Source of the DNA: Lactarius indigo
Lineage: Eukaryota; Basidiomycota; Agaricomycetes; Russulales; Russulaceae
Reading direction: 5' to 3'
Assembly (NCBI GenBank): GCA_025766275.1
Contig: JAFKAC010000132.1
Location: forward strand, 1 to 64,000
Length of the DNA: 64,000 nucleotides
Notes under the pieces: generated by a model
Database searches by the model: none
What the model saw: only the letters and a program-made list of their open reading frames with translations
Told to the model about the DNA's origin: nothing
Translations under genes and position numbers: made by a program
Part shown: positions 25,830 to 36,357 of the stretch, piece after piece
Numbering within the stretch: the stretch's first letter is position 1
Layout of the letters: every line of letters begins with the position of its first letter

Positions 25830-26672
25830 ATGACATCAGGAAATACCCGAATCCGACCGCTCAGTGAATCACAAGAACGACGTTTACTTGACTATCTCGA
25901 TGAGAAATACCGCGAAGTTCACCAGGAGTACCGAAAACGGTACACACCACCGCTAACGCTTGCATTGCCTTTGTTTCCCACGCTGATAGTCCTTTGCAGA
26001 CATGAACCCGGATCCGAGCTGCCCACTCTTCGGGCGTACCTTGACGCAATGCGAAGTCTGCTCGCCCTCACCCTGCAGGTACCGCCTGTTGCCCCATCCG
26101 GGATGCTCCGGACATCGCTTTTGTTACGCCTCACAAACACCGTGATGGAGGATGTCCCGGGGTACTCCGCCGATAGCACCGATCTGGTTCCGCTTCTCAA
26201 GTGGCTTGACCTGCTCGATCGCGGTTGGTTTGCCGTGCTGTGCATGCAGGTATGGGACCCGGTGGGAGGTGAAGGGGTGAATTTGCCCCAGCACCTGCTC
26301 GAGAAAATACCGCCACCGACCCAGACAGACCGTACGCGCGTGCACAGCCTACTGGTTACGGGAACTGGGACGCTGGAGGATTGGATGGAGGGAAAGAGGG
26401 AGGACGGCGAGGACAGCCTCGTACACGACATGCGACGGCTGGGCCACCAAAGTGCCTTTGATGAGCTGTTTCACAGGACGCTTACCAGATTGCGCGAGCT
26501 CGAACCGGACGAGGGCGATGACGAGGAAGAGCTACTGGCACATCTTCCGAGTTGGAACTCAGGTGCAGAGGGTCTGGACGGAGATGCGGATGGCTTAAAT
26601 GAGGGCAGAGGGGATACGGGAGATAGTGACGAAGACATGGAGGAAGCAGTGTATGATAATAGCGGATCGTAA
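25830..26672 (+). CDS. Conserved-looking protein of unknown function
   Basis: I do not recognise the family. Exon 1 is 25830-25939 and exon 2 is 26000-26672. The 60-base intron (GTACAC...TTTGCAG) has no stop and keeps the frame, so reading through would add 20 hydrophobic residues. Splicing joins EYRKR to HEPGSELPTLRAYLDAM and gives 260 residues. Features are an N-terminal helical region (SESQERRLLDYLDEKYREV), Leu-rich helices (MRSLLALTL, SLLLRLTNTVMEDVPGY), the tryptophan-containing LLKWLDLLDRGWFAVL, and an acidic C-terminal tail of Asp/Glu from about residue 205. The balanced charge and helix pattern indicate a real folded protein. The start at 25830 (MTSGNTRIRPL) is preferred over 25737, whose extra residues look like leader. 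The 3' end lies 36 bases from the mS33 stop (convergent). Confidence 0.82.
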   Translation: MTSGNTRIRPLSESQERRLLDYLDEKYREVHQEYRKRYTPPLTLALPLFPTLIVLCRHEPGSELPTLRAYLDAMRSLLALTLQVPPVAPSGMLRTSLLLRLTNTVMEDVPGYSADSTDLVPLLKWLDLLDRGWFAVLCMQVWDPVGGEGVNLPQHLLEKIPPPTQTDRTRVHSLLVTGTGTLEDWMEGKREDGEDSLVHDMRRLGHQSAFDELFHRTLTRLRELEPDEGDDEEELLAHLPSWNSGAEGLDGDADGLNEGRGDTGDSDEDMEEAVYDNSGS

Positions 26673-26708
26673 GAAACTCTATGCGCGACCGACATAAATA
26701 GGGAGTAT

Positions 26709-27082
26709 CTACCGCTTTCTTTGTGCGCGGCGACTGTCGGCTGTGAAAGCGTAGATGAGCTGCTGGAGAGAAAGACGTGTGGAGAATACAGACCTGCAGA
26801 TTTGGCCTTCTTCGGTGCGCCTTTCCCTCTTTTCTTTTTATCCACTACGTCCTGTAACCGCTGTTCTTCGTCCTCGTCGATCAGGTCCAACCCTTTAAAC
26901 TCCTTGTTAATAGCAGAAAAGGAGAGCTGTTGTGGGTAGTAGTCCATCATCGAGGGCCCACGAAGGCGGCGCTTGAGATACTTGGCACCGGTGCGCTGAG
27001 ATGTTGGGTTGTACGACGTTTGGAAGACGACACTACGAAGGCGCGCTAACGCAGCGAGTCGTGAGGGTGCGACTGATGCCAT
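26709..27082 (-). CDS. RSM27: Mitochondrial small-subunit ribosomal protein mS33
   Basis: Component of the 37S mitoribosomal subunit (S27/S33 family). Exon 1 is 27082-26794 and exon 2 is 26740-26709, giving 106 residues, the usual size. MASVAPSRLAALARLRSVVF opens the protein, followed by the family block YNPTSQRTGAKYLKRRLRGP, then a linker with the acidic LIDEDEEQRLQDV and the basic end KRGKGAPKKAKSADSRR...QRKR. The 53-base intron places the last ten codons in a separate exon. Divergent from SUV3 over 260 bp. Start chosen at 27082; the open frame continues upstream but only through leader-like sequence. Confidence 0.93.
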
Positions 27083-27342
27083 TTTGTTGTTTAGACGAAT
27101 CTGGGTATGGGTGGGACCCAAATTCGCGTCTCGTTCATTTCGCCCTACAGTAATAGCACGTGACTCTCCGTCCACCTTGCTTTCCCTCCCTCTCGCCAAC
27201 TCCGCAACTCAATAGTTTGATTTGTGTGCATGCAGCATAGGCGGTTGAAGTTATTATCGACACCGTGGTGAGTAGCCAACACCCAATTTCCTTTATCATC
27301 TAGGGATTGAATACCCCACCCCAAAGCTGGTGACAATTTTCT
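27083..27342. promoter_or_regulatory. Bidirectional promoter of mS33 and SUV3 with CACGTGAC box
   Basis: 260 bases separate the two starts. CACGTGAC (the octamer GTCACGTG on the minus strand) lies at 27157-27164. Both genes act in mitochondrial gene expression, so shared control is reasonable though not shown. Confidence 0.5.
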
Positions 27343-29771
27343 ATGCAAAGCCACCTCTTTCGCCTTCTTTCACCCAGGCCGGGACTTCTTATTTCTAGGA
27401 CATGTCAAAGACTTGTCATATGCAGCCATTTCACGACATCAACTCCAACATACCAATCTTTCGCAAAACTAGCTGCTCGGCCTAATACGTCTTCGGCAGC
27501 TTACCCACGAACCTCAGAACTCGAACAGCTATTCCAACGCGAGGCTCCGTCTTGGGTAAACAAAGTAGGAGTAAAACAACGCCTTCTCCGCTTTGGCATA
27601 CCTCAAAAAGAATTACCCGAACTTTTGGCTGCCTTTGCGCGCGATGTTGAGAATGGCAATGCTCTCCGCTTCAAAGAGAAAACTTCCGCACAGCTGGCGC
27701 GTCTATCACACGACACATCCTCGTCCTCCAGAAGACTAGCCATCGATCAGGCGTTGACATCTCTTCTTTACACCTGGGCCACGGATCCGCGCCACCAGAA
27801 GACCGTGAAGAGTGCCGTCTCAAAGGAGACCTTGGATCGAATGGTGCGCTTACGCACGGCTGTGGATTTCACGCGTATCGCAGACAGCTTTCCTGTCGCC
27901 CGAAGGATGCATCGCAAAATTGTCCTCCACGTCGGGCCAACCAACAGCGGCAAGACCCACACTGCCCTGCGGGCCCTCGCCGCCGCGCGCGCCGGGGCGT
28001 ACGGCGGCCCCCTCCGTCTTCTAGCCCACGAAATTTATGAGCGACTGAACACCGGCCAAATTGTGCCTCTGGGCGCGGAGGCCACCGAAAACAACGAAGT
28101 GGATGAGACGTCCAACTTCGACGTGCAGGTACCTGGGAACCCGCGCGCGGTGCTCAAGCATGGCAACGCGCTCTTCGTCCGCCCATGCAGCCTGCTTACC
28201 GGCGACGAGCGGCGCGTTGTGGAAGGTGCGACTCTGTCCAGCTGCACCGTCGAAATGCTCTCCTTGGAGAAGCGATACGATGTCGTAGTCATCGATGAGA
28301 TCCAGATGATTGCCGACTCGCAACGCGGGCATGCCTGGACCGCGGCCGTGCTAGGAGCCGCGGCGGACGAGCTCCACCTGTGCGGCGAGGAGCGCGCAGT
28401 CCTCATCATCGAGGCGCTTGCCGAGATCACAGGCGACGAGCTCATCGTCAATCGCTACCAGCGTTTGTCGCCCCTTACGGTTGCACCGAAAAGTCTGGAA
28501 CGCGACTTGACGCGCATCCGCAAGGGCGACTGTGTCGTCACGTTCTCACGCACCAACATTTTCAATCTGAAGAGGGATATCGAAGAGAAAACCGGTCTCC
28601 GCTGCGCTGTCGTGTATGGGAGGTTACCCCCCGAGATCCGTGCTGAGCAGGCAGCGCGCTTCAACGACCCCAATAGTGGATTCGACGTCCTAGTCGCAAG
28701 CGACGCCGTTGGAATGGGGCTCAATCTGTACGTGCCGGTCCTTTACCATCACGCTTCGTGCTGACACTCCCAAAAAGCAAGATCCAACGTGTCATTTTCG
28801 AGACCTTGAGCAAATGGGACGGTTGGATGGAGGCCCCCCTCGAGGCTTCGCAGGTCAAGCAGATCGCCGGTCGTGCGGGCCGCTTCGGGATGGGGGCGGA
28901 AGGCGGCGTAGTCACGACGCTCGAGCCGTCCGACCTGCCGCTCCTCGAGGCCGCGATGGACACGAAGCCCTCTTCCCTTCGCTACGCGCGCGTCGGCTTC
29001 ATCTCGAACACGATCCTGGATCTCTTCGCGGCGCTCCCGCGAGACTCGACCGCGACGACGGTGCGCGACGCGCTGCTCTTCTGCTCAGTCCTGCCGCCAA
29101 GCATGGCCGTGATGGACCCAAATGCGAAGGAAGCCGAGACGATGCGCTACGTCGATTCGTTCAGCCAGGAGCTCGCGTCCGCGGAGCGCGCCCTGCTGCT
29201 CCAGTGCCCATTTCCCTCGATGGACGACCAGTGCAAGGCGGTCCTGGGCGAGATGTTCCGCATGTACCGCGACGGGCTCTCGGTCGACCTGCGCCAGATC
29301 CTGCTCGACAGCGGGCTACTGGAATCACTGGAACAGGTGCTTGCGGCCAGAGAGGCGAATAAGGTCCTCGCCAGGCCGCGGCGGGACCTCGTGGGTCTCG
29401 AGACGCTGCATAGCGTGCTGACTGTCTACGCGTGGCTGTCCCTGCGCAGCGGCATCGCGTTCCATGCGTACGACCTGGCTGTTGCGCTCAGGAAGGCCAC
29501 GCAGGAGGCGATGGAGTATTGTCTCCGGAGCCCCAGCGCGAGCAGCGGCTCGACGCGGCGCTCCGATCGTGGCTCGGGCTTTAGAACGGACTTGCTGCAC
29601 CGGCCGTTCGTTAACCAGGCAAGTACGGTCATTTCCTGAGTCTGATTTGATTGCTGACAGGTCGCCGTTAAAGAAATCGTTCAGGGCCAGGGCTTAGAAC
29701 CTTTAAGTGACCTTTTGAATACGACTGGAGACCGCCGATTTTCCACATATTTAACCACCAAGTTACACTAG
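27343..29771 (+). CDS. SUV3: Mitochondrial ATP-dependent RNA helicase SUV3
   Basis: Helicase of the mitochondrial degradosome, unwinding RNA for exonucleolytic decay in the matrix. Exons 27343-28727, 28778-29618 and 29661-29771 give 778 residues. Residues 1-40 are Arg/Ser/Leu-rich without acids, as expected of a mitochondrial presequence. Walker A is GPTNSGKT (198-205), the Walker B/DEIQ box is IDEIQMIAD (D318), and motif V-VI segments are VLVASDAVGMGLNL and QIAGRAGRFG. The C-terminal SUV3 domain follows. Intron 1 ends in AAAAAG and must do so to join MGLNL to KIQRVIF. Intron 2 begins with GC (CAG then GCAAGT) and its removal fuses FVNQ to VAVKEIV. Both irregular junctions sit in a conserved gene and are therefore trustworthy. 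The start at 27343 is the first ATG and yields the targeting peptide. Confidence 0.96.
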
Positions 29772-29805
29772 CACAAGTATACACCCGCCTTACCCCAGCC
29801 CCACG

Positions 29806-30140
29806 ATGCACGCAGCATTGTTTATTTTATGTCTAGTGGGCCTTGCGTCGGCAGAGACATCACTACTACCACATTCCAGAGCACCTCCATCTTCGCTTCT
29901 TGGGCGGCCGTATTCAGTGAAACGGAATCCCGCCGCCGATACCCCAGCCCATCCTCCCGCGCGCGTCATTCATGGATCTGACATGCCGCTCTTCGGGCAA
30001 GCGAGGGACCTGCAGGGTAGGAGAAGCGAGAGTGGTTGACCAGTTTCAGCCCTGAGCGGTTCTGTCACCCCGTTCCTCTAGGGTTCGGGCGACGACCAAC
30101 CATCCATTTTGCCACTGCCGATGATAGACGTTCCCGTTAA
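29806..30140 (+). CDS. Candidate small secreted protein
   Basis: A proposed two-exon gene: 29806-30016 and 30082-30140, 89 residues. The first 16 residues form a good signal peptide (MHAALFILCLVGLASA). A dibasic KR near residue 45 could be a Kex2 site. Without splicing the frame ends at 30039 after 77 residues. TATTTAA about 60 bases upstream could serve as core promoter, although it lies within the last exon of SUV3, which ends only 34 bases before this start. There are no cysteines in the mature part and I know no relative. The alternative is chance coding in the SUV3 3' flank. Confidence 0.4.
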
Positions 30141-30533
30141 TGTCATTTGTATATACCTACGGTATTGCCTCGCACACTTCTTAACGTCATGTTGTCACTG
30201 TTGCGTTTTAGAACCCCCCGTCTCATCATTAATACGGCACGACGTGTATGTGCCAAGAACATGCGACTGGAGTGGATCATCTGCCATATCGTGATCACCA
30301 CGATAGAATATTGTAGAGCGCGCGAGCGCTCACAAGGGCGTAATTAATCCCTCTGCCCTGAGCGACATTGATACATAGATACAGACAAATTTACGAACCC
30401 CAGTGATACAGCACCCCAATAAATTAGTCCCCCAATTCCCAAGCAGTAAAACCCACTAGTATACGACACAAACACCCAAAAGGACCCTGAAAGGCAACCA
30501 GAGACACAAGTGTAGGAAGCGGTGCCTAGGCGC
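30141..30533. other. Intergenic, no gene recognised
   Basis: Convergent 3' flanks of the small secreted candidate and the aspartic protease. Nothing further seen. Confidence 0.6.
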
Positions 30534-32448
30534 TCAATGACGCCCCCACACGCCATTGACATGCGCCGGCGGCGGGACGAGGTGGTACCCTTGCACGGGA
30601 CGCGTGTCGCCTGCAGGTGCGGGTGCTCCCAGATGCTGATAGGACTTGTACGTGCTCGCGAGGCTATCGCGGCCGCGCCTGGAGAACCGGTTGCGCGTGC
30701 AGCACAGAACGAGGACGCCGATGAGGATGAGGACGATGCCGATGGACGACGCGATGATGATCGGGATCTTCTCCTTCTGAAACGCGCTCTTTATATCGTT
30801 CTTGGGCTTGGGAGAGGCGGAGGCGGAGGCGGAGTTGGCGGCAGCGGCAGCGGCAATGGCGGCGTGGTTGGGCAGAGCGGAGTCGGACGTGGTCGGAGTG
30901 GGGTTGAGCCGGACGTTGGTGAAGTCGGCGTGCGCTGAGGTGGGGTCGGTGATGGACAGGAGTTGTACGTATGGGTCTGCGGTCGTGTTCACGCTGCCAT
31001 CGACAAAGTCGCCAAAGTTGACGAGCAGGTACGCGTTCCGGACTGCGCGGTGTTGGAAAGATTGTTACGTGTATAACAAAGAGGACTCACGGAATGATGT
31101 CCCCAAGATCACGTCGTAGGATCCAGACGCGTTGGAAGAGCTAGGCTGGAACTAGAGCAAGAATTCAGATGTCATATATTACGTGGATTCCACGGAATCA
31201 TCGAAGACATACCGCACCGAGGCAGGTATGACCATCTGGATTTGTCCACGCGTCATCAGAATTCGTGTCGAGTGGATGAATGGGATATGCTTGGCCGCCA
31301 ATCTTGAACGTTAGATTGACCTCGGCATCGCATGGTAAAACCCATATTTGGCCAACACCGTTCACGAATTGGAAGGACGCGCCGGGGATTCCAGAATATA
31401 TCGCGTCCGACACTTCTCTTTTATTGACGATGAGGACGGCGCCGGGGAAACATGCACATCACGCACTGGGGTACTTGGGGAAACGAATATCCCGTATCGA
31501 AAATCGCGGTCAACTGTTTCGGGTTCGGGGTGCTCTGGACTTTGGTCTGAACTTGAATCGGCTTTCCATCGGGCCCGATTATCCCATCTTCGTCTAAGAG
31601 CACTTGCCAATGCTGGTCCGCAGAGTCGACTGGTGGAAGAGATGTGACTGGTACTCGGGGCGCATTCGTGATGCTCTCCAATCCAGGGAGGATCTCGCCG
31701 ACAGTGATGTTGCCTGGGTACTTTTCCGCGGGGTCGTTCGAGCGCCCAAGGAGGACGGTAAGAATGTTCGGAGAGGAAATGTTCTGTTGAAATATGCGAT
31801 CGAGCACCGCGCTGCCTTGTGATTGATTGTCGAGAGAGGCATGGACTCTCGAACCAGCGTTAGGCCCTAGGCCAAGCATGCCAGGGACGGGAGGCACACC
31901 CGAAGTTGGCGAGATCTCGACTGCAAGGGAAATAAGAGTGACACGACAAGCATAACATAGACCGCTCACGAAATGCCTGATCGGAAATGGTATACCCCAA
32001 AAACTCCAACTGTGCTGTTTTGATACTCCCTGCCAATGGTGTCCCACAACAGTTGAAGCATAATCTGAAAGGTGGATGCAAGCCACTTGCCGGAAACGGC
32101 GCCAAGATTGTACGTGAGTCCCGACCGGACACCTGTGTCGTGTGCAGCAACTATTGGCTCTGACACCCACAGATCGGAGCTGATACACATGTGAGTCTTT
32201 TCATACTTAGGAATGGCTGAGACTCGGAATCACCTTCCTGTGTCGATGAGGACTTGGAGCGGTTGCCCGCCAAGAGTAATGTTGACCATATAATTCAGAT
32301 TCCGGCCATTGTCCAAGCCGGATATGTGGCCCCTTTTGGTGGGATGTGATGGTATGAACTCCCCACGCATTCCCACGTGAAGAGCAGAGACATGGTAAAC
32401 GGACACAAGCAGAGGGGAAAATAGGATAAATAGGTAAGGGATCACCAT
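30534..32448 (-). CDS. Membrane-anchored pepsin-family aspartic protease
   Basis: A1-family endopeptidase, probably at the cell surface (yapsin-like arrangement). Seven exons: 32448-32234, 32179-32091, 32029-31970, 31920-31467, 31417-31213, 31151-31091, 31042-30534; 530 residues. An N-terminal signal peptide (MVIPYLFILFSPLLVSVYHV) comes first. The first catalytic motif DTGSSDLW has D69 across the exon 1-2 splice. Family blocks VRSGLTYNLGAVSG and TAQLEFLGYTISDQAF follow. The second motif reads FDTGYSFPQVP with D263; the residue after the glycine is Tyr where Thr or Ser is usual. C-terminal to an Ala/Ser/Pro linker there is a membrane helix (454-476, IPIIIASSIGIVLILIGV) and a 54-residue tail. 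Intron 2 begins with GC and intron 4 ends in AAG. GTCACGTG lies about 385 bases upstream. Confidence 0.94.
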
Positions 32449-33641
32449 GTTGGAGCGCTATGGTGGACATGATGAACTGGGCGATGAGTATTTATTGTTG
32501 GCGCCTCGTGCCTTCAGGGCGACACCCGCAACCATCAAGTGGCCAGAGCGTTTCGATCAGTTGGGCGCCGCGCCATCTGTCAACCCCTGCTTTGTCAAGC
32601 GGGACCAAAGTAAACTGGAAGAACGACCACCTGTTGTCGATGATGTCCCTTCGGACTGTACAACGACGTAAGGAGAGAGACGACTGCGCCGCCGTAACCA
32701 CTGGCTCTGACTCGGACTGGGAACCCACGATGACACGATGACCCAGACCGTTCACTCCGAGGCTTCAAACCAAAACTGGCGTTGGCGTTAATTGGGCGGT
32801 GTGTCCGGACCGGCCGGAGGGGATGTGGCAGCACGTGACCTAGGAAGCGGGTGCAGTACGGCTCACTGTGAACCCGTAACATTAACCAAAGGCTAGGAAG
32901 TCCTCACGATACGATGCGGCCCTATTTGGCTTTGGATCGGTCATACGATTCCAAGAATCAGCTACTCCGAGTCGTTCTTCAATACCGCGGTGCCAGTACT
33001 GCGCTTGGCTGGTAATCCTCGAAGTTTTGATAACAGGATCCTTGGACTCTCCTTCCAATTTCCGCAGCATCTGTCTGTTCTTGCTCTGCGCTATCCTTAT
33101 CGTCTGGGTGCTTTGAAGACACGACAGGGTTATTCTTGCGGCTGCAGTGTCATAATAGTGACAAGTATTAAATGGCCCGGAAATGCGGCGGCCATCCATT
33201 CGGAATGCGGGGTCGCGACACTGGTTAGCCCACATGTAAGGGTGACTTCCCCCTGAAAACATCTCCCATACACGAGAAAGTTGAGCTGTTCGCATCGGGG
33301 CTCATGTACATGCTACATTTAGCGCTCGGCACGGTGAATCTTCTGCGATGGCTGGTAAGCCCTCGGGCTCAGGAGGAGCAAGATGTAGCTCTCATTCCTC
33401 GGGATGTCGCCGGAACTAGCACCAAATCGCGGGCCAGGGTTCAGGTACAGGCACAGGGTGCGCCCGCGGTGGAATCGGATGTGCCATACTAGTAGCTCTT
33501 GGTTTGTTTGGTGGTCCGTGCGGGAGATGACACGCTGCTTTATGTATTCACTCCGTTTCGCGTCACCTTTGTTGGACAAAGCGTTAGATCCCCAGCACTG
33601 GGCCTGCTTCCAGCAACAAACTCGTGCACCGTACGTTTTCA
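32449..33641. other. Divergent intergenic region, no gene recognised
   Basis: Lies between the divergent starts of the aspartic protease and the membrane protein at 33642. Apart from the CACGTGAC box at 32832 nothing is supported; frames at 32882-33295 and 33404-33673 lack family features. Confidence 0.55.
32832..32839. promoter_or_regulatory. CACGTGAC box upstream of aspartic protease
   Basis: CACGTGAC, the same octamer (minus strand GTCACGTG) seen in the two divergent promoters at 8716 and 27157. Confidence 0.35.
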
Positions 33642-34917
33642 ATGACCTCCGCCGTACCTGCGACCCGCAATAAACCCAAGATCAACCACCACGACGACTC
33701 CGTTTCCCCCCAGAACCACAGTCATACCACAATCATCCCCGGGTCGTCACCTCAGTCCACCTTTAGGTACCTTGTCGACTCGGAGTCTCCCTCTTCTAGC
33801 GCTAACAAAGACGATCTCAGTGACACGAATGCTGATAAAAGCGAAGGCCAAGAGCCAACTGGGTGTGCAACGGCGTCGTCCTCTATGGACACTCTTGGGA
33901 CAGACCTGGATCTCTCCGTTATTATTTCTTTAATTGCGCCACTCGTGGACTGGCTTACTGGGTGTGACTACCTCGAGAACCTTTTTCTCGTCTTATTCTT
34001 GATTGTCTATCTACATCAAATTGTTCAGGGTATGTCACATCCTTGTTTTGGTGATAACTACGTCCTAATGCTCTTCTTAAGTCCCATGGGAACTTTATAA
34101 CGCTTCGCGCCGGCGGCGTTCCCATCCTTCCTTTCGTTCTCTGGACCTGCAGGAAAACGAGGAGCCCACCATCAAGATACGAATCGAACGTGCAGCAACG
34201 GAGCTTCGAAGACAAGAATTTGGCTATCTCTTCCTTTCTATAGTCACACCTTTTACTGGTGCTGCCCTGCTTCGCTTTGTGCTCAGTTCAATCAATGGCG
34301 CAGACTCGATCTCGTGGTTCAGCACAACGCTTTTCGTTTTCGCAGCGGGCGTACGGCCTTGGAGCCACCTCACCTCTCGATTGCGAGAGCACACCTCTTC
34401 ACTGCACGACTCCATTCACTATCCTTCTCCCGACAGCCAGTTCATTTCCGACTCCCGTTTACAAGTAATTCTCGATCGCGTCAATAGTTTAGAACAAGAG
34501 CTTTCTGCTGTCAAGCGCACCAGAGAAATGCGTCCATACGTGGACGACATGCAAGATACGGGACGCATGATACGAAATAAAGAGCGTAGGCCCGGGTCCA
34601 CCCGTGACTCAGATAGTACCCGGCGGCCCCCCGCTCGGCCTTCAGGTTGGTTCGAGACCATAGAGGAAGACACGATGGAGGAACCCAATACCCATTGGAG
34701 CGATCAAAACTCGAGTTCTGGACAATCTGACGATGAGGCTTCGTCTCACAGCGATCCTAATCATGTGAGCGTGTCGAGAAGGAGCCATCGACCAAGTCCA
34801 CGCAACATGACGAACGTCATTGCGAATGTAGTCAGCTTGCCCTACCGTCTTGCTGTCAGCATCTTGGTCGGCATAATCGTCGCAATTGCTCCTCCTCTTC
34901 AACATTTCTTCCATTGA
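33642..34917 (+). CDS. Multi-pass membrane protein of unknown function
   Basis: I do not recognise a named family. Exons 33642-34029 and 34082-34917 give 407 residues. The 52-base intron begins GTATGT and ends AAG, joining YLHQIVQ to VPWELYNASR. A polar Ser/Asn-rich N-terminal region of about 85 residues is followed by membrane segments LSVIISLIAPLVDWL, LENLFLVLFLIVYL, YLFLSIVTPFTGAALLRFVL and WFSTTLFVFAAGVRPW. Then come a helical stretch (LQVILDRVNSLEQELSAV, probable coiled coil), a long charged Ser/Arg-rich loop, and a last membrane helix at the C-terminus (LAVSILVGIIVAIAPPL). The layout suggests an ER or nuclear-envelope protein with a cytosolic coiled coil; this is inference. The first in-frame ATG upstream is at 33624 and cannot be excluded. 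Confidence 0.83.
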
Positions 34918-35718
34918 TCGTCGGGCTTTCTGTTCACACCATTGCGCCGTAACATAAACGCATCCCTTCTCGTCACTCCTATCCATAGACTCTCTCTACT
35001 CGTGCTTTTATTGTTATGCGACTGCAGCGACTGCATTGGTCTGTCCCTTCGTTCACGAACTCCAGTTTGTATCACATCACACAGCTGTATTGTGTTACCG
35101 TGCTACCAGTTATTCCCCATCTGTTTCTTTTGTCGCCCCCCCTCAAACTAAATTTGTTCGTTACTGTGTCGAGGTGCTCGTCTGTATGTATCCAATATCA
35201 TCTACGTGTCCTCATACATGAACTGCGTTGGCTATATTACCGATCACGGCAGGGAGAGTCAGAGACGATATTTTGTTGCATGGGTCACACCAACCGAGTC
35301 GAGGGCTCTATATGCTCGATGATTGTCACATCCACGATCGTAGCCCCTTGCGTGGCCCGACCAAACAACAGTCTGAATGGACCCTCCAGGCTGTTGAGTT
35401 TCAGTGCGTCTATGCGCGACGTTCCCGTCTTTCCTATACCTTTCCGCTGTCCGCCATACCTTCAATTACTTAGTGCCAGTCTAATGTTGGAGCATTCCGT
35501 ATGCCAACTAGTGTCATTCCCTTAGTACTTTTCGTTTTTTCTCCTGTAGTTAAATACCCTCGCCCGCTCGTACCGTCTACCTCAGACATAGCTCGTACAC
35601 GCGCGATGCTGAGACTTTGTGTTCTATCTAGTTCGCCGCGCGTGTGTTCCGAGCTCCCCTGGAACTTTCCATAACCAACACGGGCGTTGTCGTGCGAGGA
35701 ACGCGCTTAGACTTTGAC
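34918..35718. other. Intergenic, no gene recognised
   Basis: 3' flank of the membrane protein. The 169-codon plus-strand frame at 35016-35525 is Cys/Ser-rich without domain and is treated as chance. Confidence 0.55.
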
Positions 35719-36010
35719 TCAATAGTATCCGTGATGGGTTGTCCTGTTAGCAAAGTGGAATTGCTTTAACAATGCCCACACCACCGGGTCGATTGAAGTA
35801 CCATCAAACCAGATCTCCGAATCGGGTTCTTCATGGCGACCTACGTTGGTGCTAAGAGCTCGCTTTGCGTAGCGTACATTCGACTCTGCGACTTCTTTAT
35901 TGAGTTTGTTGATCCCCGGCCCGACTGACGAGTAATAATCGTTCTTAAACTCAGCTGGGCACTTGCCGCTAGCATCCACGGACCATGCCCGTGAGCGCGT
36001 AAATGTTTTT
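35719..36010 (-). pseudogene. Fragment of an unknown protein (IWF-type, copy 1)
   Basis: An open stretch reading SRAWSVDASGKCPAEFKNDY, then SNVRYAKRALSTNVGRHEEP, then SEIWFDGTSIDPVVWALLKQ and a stop at 35719. It starts without an ATG, so it is either a last exon or a relic. The segment IWFDGTSIDPVVWALLKQF resembles IWFGTNVELTALPKWCDTG in the fragment at 36205-36357. Function unknown. Confidence 0.3.
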
Positions 36011-36204
36011 CAAGCCCCCTGCGGGAACGAACGCGCGGGGTATGGAAAGGGCGACAGACGTCAATTGAGATCCTGAGGCCACATCAGTTGGTCGTATGTA
36101 CAGAAATAAGTATATGGCCTTCGACAACTTGAAGCAACAAGATGACCATCGTCAGTAGCCTAGATTCTGAGTCAATTGGTAACGAAATCCCCATCTCGAA
36201 TATA

Positions 36205-36357
36205 TTACAACGAATTGCGCAACTTGAACGTCCCACGCCGCATATGTTCAAACACCTGCGTTCCTGTATCGCACCATTTAGGAAGCGCAGTAAGCTCCAC
36301 GTTCGTACCAAACCAGATTTGCCAACTCACTGGTAATTCCTTCGCATTATGCGCCAT
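36205..36357 (-). pseudogene. Short frame overlapping the TPR-CHAT stop (IWF-type, copy 2)
   Basis: Fifty codons from an ATG at 36357, overlapping the stop of the TPR-CHAT gene by 11 bases in another frame. It reads MAHNAKELPVSWQIWFGTNV and on to a stop at 36205. Weakly similar to the fragment at 35719-36010. It may be a relic of a gene copy once downstream of the TPR-CHAT gene. Confidence 0.25.

Noticed and set aside
35016..35525. 169-codon plus-strand frame
   Set aside because: Cys/Ser-rich without pattern; lies in the 3' flank of the membrane protein gene.
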